DNA of 64,000 nt from IMG/VR virus record IMGVR_UViG_3300009084_000003, positions 1 through 64,000 of that record; one strand, 5' to 3'. Position 1 is the first letter of the stretch, and each line of letters begins with the position of its first letter. A program made the translations under genes and the position numbers. The DNA is from a virus. The notes under the pieces were generated by a model. That model was not told the origin of the DNA, did not search any database, and was given only the letters and a program-made list of their open reading frames with translations. Of the stretch, positions 49,115-56,222 are shown one piece after another.

Positions 49115-49558
49115 CTAGGTAGTTGGGTGGTGCAAGCCCTGACGGCCTCCAACGCCAGGGCTTGCACCATCGTCGCGTTTGATGGGAGGGCGGGGCTTCC
49201 CGTTGGCGAGGAGCGCCTTCAGCTTTGACATTTCCTCAGTGGATGCCGTGGCTGTCGAGGGGGCAGTCGAGCCCCCAGCCTTGCGCTTGGGGGCTGTGTC
49301 GTCGTAGCGGTCCTTCACCTGCTTGATGGTCTCTGCCGAGTAGCCGAAGGCGACGTTCATCAAGTCGCGATACTCGAACGGGTTCATCATCGCGCCCGAC
49401 ACGCGCACCTTCAGAGCCCACACGCAGTCCAGGTACTCAGACAATGAGAGGTCGCGCAGGCGCAACCCAGAACCTAGGAGGAGTGTGCCGCTGATTTCTG
49501 CCCTGATGTCCGCTTGCTCACCGACCGCGATGAGGTGGAGGGCAGTACGGTAGGGCGT
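49115..49558 (-). CDS. -1 frame extension of tail assembly chaperone copy 2
   Basis: Open frame in the -1 phase relative to the chaperone at 49474-49848, overlapping it and running to TAG at 49115. It reads ADIRAEISGTLLLGSGLRLR, then DLSLSEYLDCVWALKV and MNPFEYRDLMNVAFGYS, coding-like and typical of the T part of a GT-type fusion. It has no good start of its own (TTG 49465 is isolated), so a -1 frameshift is likely. No canonical slippery heptamer was found; a slip at CGC-CCT-ACC (49549-49557) is one possibility. Confidence 0.65.
   Translation of the reverse strand, partial: TPYRTALHLIAVGEQADIRAEISGTLLLGSGLRLRDLSLSEYLDCVWALKVRVSGAMMNPFEYRDLMNVAFGYSAETIKQVKDRYDDTAPKRKAGGSTAPSTATASTEEMSKLKALLANGKPRPPIKRDDGASPGVGGRQGLHHPTT
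49129..49168. terminator. Bidirectional terminator with 13-bp stem
   Basis: GGTGCAAGCCCTG pairs exactly with CAGGGCTTGCACC around a 14-base loop, between the secreted-protein gene (+) and the end of the chaperone operon (-). Confidence 0.8.
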
Positions 49559-49848
49559 TCCGACGCAACCTCCACAAGTGCGTTGACGAGTTTGCCCAGC
49601 CTGTCGGCGTCCATGTTCGGCTGTGCCGACAGGGCGCTTGCGAAGTCATCGCGTTGCGATGCCACTACGACGTTGCTGAGGAACCTGGCGACAGCGCCGT
49701 TGTCGCCAGCACCAATCGACGACAACGTGAAGAAGTTGAGACCACACACCACGTCCCACTCGCGGCCGAATAGGGTGACAGGCTTGGTGAGGATGGGCTC
49801 TTCCTCGCCGAGAAGATCGTCAAGGTTGGTTCGTTTGGGGTTTGCCAT
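49474..49848 (-). CDS. Tail assembly chaperone, copy 2, on the opposite strand
   Basis: 124 residues from ATG 49848, with TACTAT seven bases upstream (minus strand), so leaderless. The core matches the copy at 38340 (see there) and ends in a Ser-rich tail. Being on the minus strand amid rightward genes, with its own promoter and terminator, it is an autonomous unit. Would assist tail-tube assembly around a tape measure, possibly together with the tail-tube-like protein at 50713. Confidence 0.75.
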   Translation of the reverse strand: MANPKRTNLDDLLGEEEPILTKPVTLFGREWDVVCGLNFFTLSSIGAGDNGAVARFLSNVVVASQRDDFASALSAQPNMDADRLGKLVNALVEVASERPTVLPSTSSRSVSKRTSGQKSAAHSS

Positions 49849-49851
49849 GCC

Positions 49852-49864
49852 AGACATAGTAGGT
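49852..49864 (-). promoter_or_regulatory. Leaderless promoter, GACCTACTATGTC (minus strand)
   Basis: On the minus strand TACTAT at 49856-49861 ends seven bases before ATG 49848. Confidence 0.7.
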
Positions 49865-49915
49865 CGGGGGGGCGTGCGATGCAAGGATGCGCGTGCTCGC
49901 CGCGCGCGGCGCAGC

Positions 49916-49921
49916 TATGGT
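49916..49921 (+). promoter_or_regulatory. Leaderless -10 TATGGT
   Basis: TATGGT ends seven bases before ATG 49929, divergent from the chaperone promoter at 49852. Confidence 0.6.
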
Positions 49922-49928
49922 TGCGGAT

Positions 49929-50711
49929 ATGACCGTCACTTTCTACGACTGGCAGGCCGGGCTCCAACCTGGGAAGCCGTACGACTACCTGTCGCCCAAT
50001 CTGGTGGCCGTTCGTAATGAGCTGGCCGTGCGTTTCGGGGGAACGCCGCTCGGCGACTTTGTTGTCCGAGCGATCCGGGCCGGTTTCACATGGTCGAGCC
50101 ATTCGTTCGGGTCTGCGATCAACTGGCGCATCGAAGACGCCAAGGCCCGCCGGGCGGCGATGGACTGGCTGATTGAGCATCATGTTCTGCTCGGCATCCA
50201 GGTCATCCACGACTATGTCGGCTGCCGCATCTGGCACGCCAACCGCTACCCCGGCAAGGACGCCCAGACGTGGTGGAGGCCGCAGCCCAAGAACCCGAGG
50301 AACGGGATGGGGCAGGCGTGGGCGAAGTACCTGCATATCGAAACCGACCGCAGCAACTGGTTGAACAGCACCCCGGTTTACATGCGCGGTCAGGTCGCCC
50401 CCGTCACCCCCCCGACGACCGTATTGTTCGATCCGGCGAAAGGCATCTGGGGTTTGTACCCACTGGACAGGAACAAGAACACCATCCGCGAAGTGACGAG
50501 CGTCGCAGCCTCCGACAACGACCGGGCGTTGTGCAGGTACTTGCAGGGGGTGCTGCGCCTCAAGGCATCACAGGACGTCAAGGTCGACGGCGACTTCGGC
50601 CCGTCGACGGGCGATGCCGTTGAGCGTTTCCAGCGCTACTTGGGGTTGAAGCCCGACCGTGTCGTCGGCCCGGTCACCTGGGGCTGGATCGACCGGATGA
50701 CGAGGGGCTGA
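49929..50711 (+). CDS. Endolysin (peptidase-like domain plus peptidoglycan-binding domain)
   Basis: 260 residues. Residues 55-150 (SSHSFGSAINWR, later WAKYLHIET) resemble M15/VanY-type D,D-carboxypeptidases, with His residues as zinc ligands but Asn instead of the usual Asp in the first motif. Residues 195-258 (VDGDFGPSTGDAVERFQRYL) are a PG_binding_1 domain. No signal peptide, so a holin or pore is expected to release it. Holin-like genes follow at 51437-52176. Confidence 0.75.
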   Translation: MTVTFYDWQAGLQPGKPYDYLSPNLVAVRNELAVRFGGTPLGDFVVRAIRAGFTWSSHSFGSAINWRIEDAKARRAAMDWLIEHHVLLGIQVIHDYVGCRIWHANRYPGKDAQTWWRPQPKNPRNGMGQAWAKYLHIETDRSNWLNSTPVYMRGQVAPVTPPTTVLFDPAKGIWGLYPLDRNKNTIREVTSVAASDNDRALCRYLQGVLRLKASQDVKVDGDFGPSTGDAVERFQRYLGLKPDRVVGPVTWGWIDRMTRG

Positions 50712-50712
50712 C

Positions 50713-51351
50713 ATGCCTGGGTCCATCACCGCCTGCGCCGTCAGGGCGACGAGGCTCGACTCCAACGGGGAGGCTGCCTCGGGGACCAACGCCTACATCG
50801 TCTCCGATGGGCTCATCCGTCTCGTCGTCTCGCCTCGCTACACCGAAGCACCGAGCACCATCCTGTTGGATATCTGGGGTGATGTTGTTGTGAACGCCCC
50901 GGAGAACCCAGAGATGCTCGGCATCGACCTGGCGATTTCGTTGTCGGGCGTGGACCCGGCCCTCGTAGCCTTTCTCGCCGAGGGCTGCTCCCGCATCGAC
51001 CGCATCGTCCCGGTTGGCCTGCGTCTGCGCTCCGGCCGCGACCTCAACGCCCGGTATGCGCTGGAGACGTGGACCATCGCCGTCGACAGTGACGGTGCCT
51101 GCATAAACGACAAGTGGCACTACTGGGTGTTCTCGCGAGTGCGCGCCGGGGCCTTGACGGCATGGTCGTTCGAGAACGCCCCGCTGGAGTTCGGCCTTTC
51201 CGGCTCAGCCCAGGCAGGTCTCGCCTCTTGGAGTCAAGGCCCTTACACTCCATTCCCGAGTGACGAAGTGATAACTGCGGGGGACTTCGCTGTTCATGCC
51301 CTCACTTCTGTGCCTCCCCCGGTTGCTACTTTGGGCTTGGCGTCGCTGTGA
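50713..51351 (+). CDS. Second tail-tube-like protein
   Basis: 212 residues. Compared with the protein at 36342: TACAVRATRLDSNG versus QACILRAARLDSDC, VSDGLIRLVVSP versus VTAGLVTLTADP, and LAISLSGVDPALVAFLAEG versus GELGFSDFEMMALLFGG. So it is probably a diverged paralog of the major tail protein. It lies between endolysin and membrane protein genes, near the opposite-strand chaperone copy. Might be an alternative tube protein or a tail-tip ring. Confidence 0.55.
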   Translation: MPGSITACAVRATRLDSNGEAASGTNAYIVSDGLIRLVVSPRYTEAPSTILLDIWGDVVVNAPENPEMLGIDLAISLSGVDPALVAFLAEGCSRIDRIVPVGLRLRSGRDLNARYALETWTIAVDSDGACINDKWHYWVFSRVRAGALTAWSFENAPLEFGLSGSAQAGLASWSQGPYTPFPSDEVITAGDFAVHALTSVPPPVATLGLASL

Positions 51352-51436
51352 GAAGGGGACGCGCGCTGCGGTCGTGTGCCATGCTGGTGGCGAACGAACC
51401 GCAAGGGTTCTCTACTAACTGGGAGACAGCCCGCCG

Positions 51437-51748
51437 ATGACGCAGCTCGCCTACTTCTCGCCCGCCGACGCGTCTGTGATCGTTGCTGTGATCGTCGCCG
51501 TAGCTGGTGCGATCGCGCAGCGGAACCGGCGTGACATCAAGCAGATCAACCGGGCCGTGAATCATCAGGGGGCGGATCAGCCGACGCTGATTCAGCGGGT
51601 GATCCGCCTTGAGGCCAACCAGACGATCCACACGACGTGGACCGCTGATGCGCTGGTGGCTGTCGCTGACCAGATCGGCGTGACCCTACCTATCCGCCCG
51701 AAGTCGCTGACCGAGTACGAGCCGATCCCGCCCAACGAGTCCACATGA
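51437..51748 (+). CDS. Membrane protein, DUF2746-like
   Basis: 103 residues. Residues 13-30 (SVIVAVIVAVAGAIAQRN) form one transmembrane segment; then RRDIKQINRAVNHQGA, a pattern like DUF2746 proteins found in lysis cassettes of mycobacteriophages, and a coiled-coil helix. GGGAG upstream. Likely part of the lysis module. Confidence 0.6.
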   Translation: MTQLAYFSPADASVIVAVIVAVAGAIAQRNRRDIKQINRAVNHQGADQPTLIQRVIRLEANQTIHTTWTADALVAVADQIGVTLPIRPKSLTEYEPIPPNEST

Positions 51749-51825
51749 CCCGCTCTGAGATCGCTTACATCATCGACGGTTGGTGGTACCGACTGTTTCG
51801 ATCATCAACTGAAAGAGGTAACCCA

Positions 51826-52176
51826 ATGAAACCTGAATACCTGAACTCCCTGAAGGCTGGCATCAAGACGGCTTTCGTCACGTTCATCACGACGATGGTT
51901 GCTGGTCTCGTCATGCTGATGGACGCCCTGCGCGCCTGGACGGTCGACGGTGACCCACCCGACATGGACATCGTGCAGAAGTTTGCGCTGGCGGCAGTAT
52001 TGGCCTTACTGATCGGCCTCGGCAACACGTTGCTGCGTTTCGCGCAGGCCGCCGCTGTCCCGTTTGTTAGCGCCCTGTTGGACAAAGTCTTGGGCGCTGC
52101 CCCCACCTATGCCCCCCTGCCCCAAGCCCCCGTGGACCGGGTGGGCGCACCCCCCAACGCGAGGGAGGGCGACTAG
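51826..52176 (+). CDS. Holin-like membrane protein
   Basis: 116 residues from ATG 51826, with AAAGAGGTAACCC upstream. Two transmembrane helices (KTAFVTFITTMVAGLVMLM and KFALAAVLALLIGLGNTL) fit a class II holin. An in-frame ATG at 51745, overlapping the upstream stop, would add 27 residues with charged and Trp-rich character, a dual-start arrangement seen with holin/antiholin pairs. C-terminus Pro-rich. Confidence 0.6.
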   Translation: MKPEYLNSLKAGIKTAFVTFITTMVAGLVMLMDALRAWTVDGDPPDMDIVQKFALAAVLALLIGLGNTLLRFAQAAAVPFVSALLDKVLGAAPTYAPLPQAPVDRVGAPPNAREGD

Positions 52177-52647
52177 ATGGCCACAGGACATATGCCCACC
52201 AACCGAGGGAAGCTGCTCATTGCGCAGGGGGCGTGGGACGACCATGCCGCCACGTTGATCAGGTGTGGGTTGCTCAAGGTGCAGGGAGCGGCAGCCGATA
52301 CCTTGGTTGAGGTCGCTGACCTAAACACAGTGAATGACCTGATCGTCACCAGCGGCTGCACTGAGTGCGACTTCACAAACTACGTGCGCAAGAACCTAGT
52401 CCGCACGCCCTGGGCGGAAGACGACGCCAACGATCGCGTGAACGCTGTCGCTGCGCTGATTGCGTGGGCTGCGGCTGGCGGAGCCTCAAACAACACCGTG
52501 GTTGGTGCGTTCTTCTACGACGCCAGCACGGACACGAACGACACCACCCGCCTTCTCCTCTCGGTTGACTGGTTCGCCGCGGGTTTCCCCACAAACGGTG
52601 GCACCATGAATTACGACCCATCCGCAGCGTTCTATAGGTTGGCCTAA
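52177..52647 (+). CDS. Tail-tip associated hypothetical protein
   Basis: 156 residues, MATGHMPTNRGKLLIAQGAW. Starts right after the holin-like gene. Mixed alpha/beta with LIVTSGCTECDFTNYVRKNL. Similar short proteins precede tail fibre genes in many actinophages. Its stop overlaps the next ATG (TAATG). Confidence 0.6.
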   Translation: MATGHMPTNRGKLLIAQGAWDDHAATLIRCGLLKVQGAAADTLVEVADLNTVNDLIVTSGCTECDFTNYVRKNLVRTPWAEDDANDRVNAVAALIAWAAAGGASNNTVVGAFFYDASTDTNDTTRLLLSVDWFAAGFPTNGGTMNYDPSAAFYRLA

Positions 52648-53051
52648 TGCCCATTGCAACTACCCCCTCATTCGCGATCACGCCAAGGATTGGCGTTGCC
52701 TCCGTATCGACAGCGAACACGGCCCGAGATGGCTCGGGCACGATGGCGACGATTCTGTCGGCGTCGGGCGGGTTGGTGATCAAGGTGTCGCGCATCACGA
52801 TCCAAGCCACGGGCGACCCGGCCGACTCAATCGTCACCATGTTCCTGCATGACGGTGCCACGGCTTGGCTGTTCGACGAGTTTGACCTTGGTAACCCCGC
52901 TGCTGCGTCGAATACCGTGGCAGGGTTCCGCACTGAACGTCGTTATGACGACCTGATGTTGCCTTCGGGTTGGTCGCTGCGCGCTGCGATCACTGTTGCT
53001 TTGACATCTGGTGTGTGCAACGTGTTCGCGTTCGGTATGGAAACGACATGA
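52647..53051 (+). CDS. Tail-tip associated beta-rich protein
   Basis: 134 residues. Strand pattern (LVIKVSRITIQATGDPADSI, then MFLHDGATAWLFDEFDL) suggests a beta-sandwich. Overlaps both neighbours. Likely a tail protein by position. Confidence 0.6.
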   Translation: MPIATTPSFAITPRIGVASVSTANTARDGSGTMATILSASGGLVIKVSRITIQATGDPADSIVTMFLHDGATAWLFDEFDLGNPAAASNTVAGFRTERRYDDLMLPSGWSLRAAITVALTSGVCNVFAFGMETT

Positions 53052-53959
53052 TCCTGCCGGGCGGTGAGCCGGGCGTCCCCGGCCGGTTCCTGTCCACCGA
53101 GCTGTTCGAGCCCGGCGCAGCAACGACAGAGTTTGTGTGGGTTGTGCCCGAGTACGGGTCGCTGTTCCTGCTTCACATCCGCGGCTCGGGAGGAGGCGGA
53201 GGCTCAGGTCGCAAGGGAGCGAACCTCTCCCTGAAGACGGGAGGCGCTGGCGGCGGAGCGGGCAACTACGTGGAGGTGATGCTTCGTCGCGAGGAGGTGA
53301 TGCGCAGCGGTGGGCGATTCATGTTGTCAGTTCCCAGAGGCGGTGCGGGTGGCGCGTCGCAAACCACCAACAGTACAAATGGGCTTGCGGGTGCAGCGGG
53401 TGCAGCGGCGTCGCTATTGGAGCTACAGAATGGTGCGTGGGTTGCAGCGTTGACGGCGGGTGGAGGTTCAGGCGGTGCAGCAGGCAACACTGGTGCCGCC
53501 GCTGGAGGGGCCGGATCGACGATTGGTATGGACGCAGCGCGCGCGGGTGCCGCAAACAGTGCAACAGGGCTTGTGGGGATTGCGCCTACAGCCGCAGCGA
53601 GCGTGCGCAGCTTTGCCATAGGTGGAGCATCAGGCGGCGGGATCACATCAGGCGGCGCTGTTGCCGCTGGCGGCCCGACTGGCCGCCCCACCTACTATGC
53701 GAACTCGCCTGGCGTGGGCGGGACAGCCAGCTCAAGTCTGCCAGGGTCTGACGCGACGGTATTCGGAGGTTGCTTGGGGGTTATAGCCGCAGCGTGCGGA
53801 GGTGGAGCCAGGTCTTCCGGAGCCCCTGCCGGTGCGGGCGGTAACGGGACTTACGGTTCCGGCGGTGCAGGTGGTGGCGCTGGCGAAGATTCCTCCAACG
53901 ATTCCGGCTCCGGCGGTAGCGGCGGAGACGGCTTCATTCTGATCCAAACCTGGGACTGA
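53048..53959 (+). CDS. Glycine-rich tail fibre/adhesin-like protein
   Basis: 303 residues. Residues 50-300 consist largely of Gly-rich stretches (GSGGGGGSGRKG, GGAGGGAGNYV, GGASGGGITSGG), the composition of polyglycine-II sandwich adhesins. A short globular N-terminus (residues 1-48) may anchor it, and the last residues DGFILIQTWD form a C-terminal strand. Probable host-binding tip. Starts in an ATGA overlap. Confidence 0.6.
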   Translation: MILPGGEPGVPGRFLSTELFEPGAATTEFVWVVPEYGSLFLLHIRGSGGGGGSGRKGANLSLKTGGAGGGAGNYVEVMLRREEVMRSGGRFMLSVPRGGAGGASQTTNSTNGLAGAAGAAASLLELQNGAWVAALTAGGGSGGAAGNTGAAAGGAGSTIGMDAARAGAANSATGLVGIAPTAAASVRSFAIGGASGGGITSGGAVAAGGPTGRPTYYANSPGVGGTASSSLPGSDATVFGGCLGVIAAACGGGARSSGAPAGAGGNGTYGSGGAGGGAGEDSSNDSGSGGSGGDGFILIQTWD

Positions 53960-53961
53960 CG

Positions 53962-54663
53962 ATGCAGGTTCGCCAGGTCACAGGCGACGCCAGCCGCCGC
54001 TATGTCATCTGGCCCGCCGGTACGACCGGCCCCCGCACGTCAGCCGGACTGATTGTTCTCGATGTCGACGACATCGCACCAGTCACGATCGACGCGCAGG
54101 TCGCGACGTTCACACTGACGCCGGTCGCTGGCGCGGTCACTGGCGAGTCGGTCACGATCGACGCGCAGGTCGCGACGTTCACGCTGTCTGCCGTCGCTGG
54201 CGTGGTCACTGGTTCGGCCACCGTCGACGCGCAGGTCGCGACGTTCACGCTGTCTGCCGTCGCTGGCGCGGTCACTGGCGAGTCGGTCACGATCGACGCG
54301 CAGGTCGCGACGTTCACACTGACGCCGGTCGCTGGCGCGGTCACTGGCTTCGTCACGATCGACGCGCAGGTCGCGACGTTCACACTGTCTGCCGTCACTG
54401 GCGTGGTCACTGGCTTCGTCACGATCGACGCGCAGGTCGCGACGTTCACGCTGACGCCGGTCGCTGGCGCGGTCACTGTCGAGTTGATGGGGGTTGGCTG
54501 CGCCCACTCCACGATTGCCGCAGCGTCCGCCCTCTCTGCATTGGCGGCCGCCCGCGCCCACTCCACGATTGCCGCAGCGTCTGCCCTCTCTGCATTTACT
54601 GCGGCTACCGCTGACACTAAGATCACTGCGGCTACCGCTGTCACGACAATGAGGGATTGCTGA
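53962..54663 (+). CDS. Tandem-repeat tail-tip protein
   Basis: 233 residues. Residues 41-173 hold six copies of a 22-23-residue unit (VTIDAQVATFTLTPVAGAVT), a beta-strand-turn-strand pattern likely to stack as a solenoid. Then two 18-residue units (AHSTIAAASALSA) and ATA repeats. The N-terminal 35 residues (QVRQVTGDASRRYVIWPAGT) are a non-repeated head. Follows the Gly-rich protein by two bases, so probably part of the same tip structure. Confidence 0.7.
   Translation: MQVRQVTGDASRRYVIWPAGTTGPRTSAGLIVLDVDDIAPVTIDAQVATFTLTPVAGAVTGESVTIDAQVATFTLSAVAGVVTGSATVDAQVATFTLSAVAGAVTGESVTIDAQVATFTLTPVAGAVTGFVTIDAQVATFTLSAVTGVVTGFVTIDAQVATFTLTPVAGAVTVELMGVGCAHSTIAAASALSALAAARAHSTIAAASALSAFTAATADTKITAATAVTTMRDC
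54082..54480. repeat. 66/69-bp tandem repeat, six copies
   Basis: Units start at 54082, 54151, 54217, 54286, 54352 and 54418 and keep frame; each starts with a GTCACGATCGACGCGCAGG-type block (the third has GCCACCGTCGACGCGCAGG). Steps are 69, 66, 69, 66, 66. A separate 54-bp repeat starts at 54502 and 54556, and a 27-bp one near 54598. Confidence 0.9.
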
Positions 54664-54977
54664 TGAACACTGACGAACTACCGATCATCTCATACCCGAA
54701 CGGCACGCGCCCGGTCATATCTACGCCGTTTCTCAACGCTGCGAACGTCCCGGCTGGGCCGAGCGCCGTCACGGTGTCCACTCTGTCGCCCGCCGGGGTG
54801 CGAACCAACTACACGAGCCCGGACGCCACCATCGCGCTCGGTACCACCGTCGTGTTTACGTTCCCGGCCCCGCTCACCGTGGCCGGTGACTGGATCGTTC
54901 GCGTGGTGGGCACCGCCGGGGTCCAGGCGGCAGCCTCTGACTTCTCGTTCAACATTGAAGCCACCCAGCTACCCTGA
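54663..54977 (+). CDS. Small beta-rich tail-tip protein
   Basis: 104 residues, MNTDELPIISYPNGTRPVIS. Looks like an immunoglobulin-like domain (GPSAVTVSTLSPAGVRTNYT, then TTVVFTFPAPLTVAGDWIVR). ATG 54663 follows the stop of the repeat protein. Probable fibre or cofactor. Confidence 0.55.
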   Translation: MNTDELPIISYPNGTRPVISTPFLNAANVPAGPSAVTVSTLSPAGVRTNYTSPDATIALGTTVVFTFPAPLTVAGDWIVRVVGTAGVQAAASDFSFNIEATQLP

Positions 54978-55083
54978 TCTGATGGGCGTCTCTGTGAAAT
55001 CTGACTGGTGGCCCCGAGTGGGGCGCTTGCGCCTCTTAGGTACCCGTTTGCATACCGCAAACAGGTGTGTCATGATGGGTGGC

Positions 55084-55257
55084 GTGACCACTTCCACTGA
55101 TCGCTTTGCGCTTGTCCCTGCCGGGCAGCTCGACGACCTGTTGGAGCTGTCGCGCATGGCCGTGGACCGCCTCCCCGATACCGACCCGCTGACCTCCGCC
55201 CTTCGCGGTGCCGCGGCGCAGGTGCGTGCTGTCGCCGTCCTCGAGCCTGGCCGGTGA
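55084..55257 (+). CDS. Small helical protein
   Basis: 57 residues, MTTSTDRFALVPAGQLDDLL. GTG 55084 lies seven bases after CATGAT; alternatively ATG 55072 would add four residues (MMGG). Helical; upstream region bears GTTTGC..CCGCAAAC operator-like sequence similar to 19701-19720. Function unknown. Confidence 0.5.
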   Translation: MTTSTDRFALVPAGQLDDLLELSRMAVDRLPDTDPLTSALRGAAAQVRAVAVLEPGR

Positions 55258-55320
55258 ACCATTAGCTGCAACTGCGGCAGGCGAGCGACCAGGGTCGAGA
55301 CGCTACGCACGGCGCGCTCC

Positions 55321-55560
55321 GTGCCTACTCGCAATGGGGGCTACCTTCTCGCCACGTTCCCAGACTGCCAAGAACTACACCTTGGGGCGTGGGAGGGGAC
55401 GAGCGTTTACGTCGTGGGCCGCAACACTGAGTTTGAGCGGCTGTTCAAGCGCACCGACCTGACTGAAGCCTCGGCGTACGCACGGGAAGTGAGGCAGACG
55501 ATTGAGAACCTGCCGACCAGCGCACTATGCCACCTCGCCGTGATCGCTGTTTACGGCTGA
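55321..55560 (+). CDS. Small hypothetical protein
   Basis: 79 residues from GTG 55321, MPTRNGGYLLATFPDCQELH. Mixed strands and helix (ASAYAREVRQTIENLP). Its 3' end overlaps the convergent gene at 55551-55763 by ten bases. Not recognised. Confidence 0.55.
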   Translation: MPTRNGGYLLATFPDCQELHLGAWEGTSVYVVGRNTEFERLFKRTDLTEASAYAREVRQTIENLPTSALCHLAVIAVYG

Positions 55561-55763
55561 CGCTCTGACATCAGGTGACTGATGAGGCCGAAGCCTTCAA
55601 GGCAATCCAGCATTCGGCCGAGCTGATCGTCGTCGAGGTCTTTCCATGAAGAGACGTCGCGCCGTAGCACCATTTGCGTCAGCGAGATGCGCTCCTCGCG
55701 GGCGAGTTGGTAGAGGTCGCAGTAGTGGTGCGCCTTCCTTAGTTTGACTGTCCTACTGGTCAT
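55551..55763 (-). CDS. Small basic protein divergent from the WhiB gene
   Basis: 70 residues from ATG 55763, MTSRTVKLRKAHHYCDLYQL. Basic N-terminus then acidic helix (WKDLDDDQLGRMLDCL). TAGAAT on the minus strand lies 15 bases before the ATG. Could be a small regulator. Not recognised. Confidence 0.55.
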   Translation of the reverse strand: MTSRTVKLRKAHHYCDLYQLAREERISLTQMVLRRDVSSWKDLDDDQLGRMLDCLEGFGLISHLMSERQP

Positions 55764-55777
55764 GGGGTCCACGCTGC

Positions 55778-55784
55778 TATTCTA
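55778..55784. promoter_or_regulatory. Overlapping divergent -10 elements
   Basis: TATTCTA reads as TATTCT on the plus strand (seven bases before ATG 55791, leaderless) and as TAGAAT on the minus strand (before the gene starting at 55763). The two promoters share the same bases and should compete. Confidence 0.6.
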
Positions 55785-55790
55785 CGCGCA

Positions 55791-56213
55791 ATGGCGAAGG
55801 AGCGGAATACCGAAGGCAACATCGACGATCTCGGTGTTCTGATAACTGCGGCCATTGGCCTTGATCGGGAATGGATGGAGCAGGGGGCGTGCTACGGGTG
55901 GGGCTCGCAGCGTCCCGGCCAGCCGACCCCGTGGCAGGTTTCGCCGGGCCAAAACGTCAACGGCATCTCGGGCGCAGAGATGGCGCGGTATGCGCAGATG
56001 ATCTGCTTCTCCTGCAAGGCACAGTACGACTGCCTGGAGTTCGCCATTGAGGGGAAGATGCTCGCCGGGACATGGGCGGTGCGAGCCAAGACGCTGTACT
56101 GGTTGCAGTCACAGGACGATGCGCTCGACCTCGTGGCGATGGCGCGCCGGAACAAAGTGCCAGTGCAGACCATCGCGTCGAGCGTCATGGCGGAGCGGCT
56201 CAACGCGACGTAG
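55791..56213 (+). CDS. WhiB-like Fe-S transcription factor
   Basis: 140 residues. Four Cys: ACYG (Cys34), then CFSCKAQYDC (Cys72, Cys75, Cys81), the WhiB iron-sulfur cluster pattern, followed by GTWAV, where most WhiB proteins have GVWGG. An insert of about 20 residues between Cys34 and Cys72 is unusual. WhiB proteins act with the host housekeeping sigma factor and exist only in actinobacteria and their phages. Leaderless start. Likely controls late or host genes. Confidence 0.85.
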   Translation: MAKERNTEGNIDDLGVLITAAIGLDREWMEQGACYGWGSQRPGQPTPWQVSPGQNVNGISGAEMARYAQMICFSCKAQYDCLEFAIEGKMLAGTWAVRAKTLYWLQSQDDALDLVAMARRNKVPVQTIASSVMAERLNAT

Positions 56214-56219
56214 TATGTC
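56207..56219 (+). promoter_or_regulatory. Leaderless promoter with GACGTAGTATGTC element
   Basis: TAGTAT at 56211-56216 ends six bases before ATG 56223. The element overlaps the stop of the WhiB gene. Confidence 0.75.
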
Positions 56220-56222
56220 GAC

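Noticed and set aside
49474-49600. A classical X-XXY-YYZ slippery heptamer for the chaperone frameshift
   Set aside because: None with correct phase was found; the frameshift is inferred only from the overlapping coding-like -1 frame.
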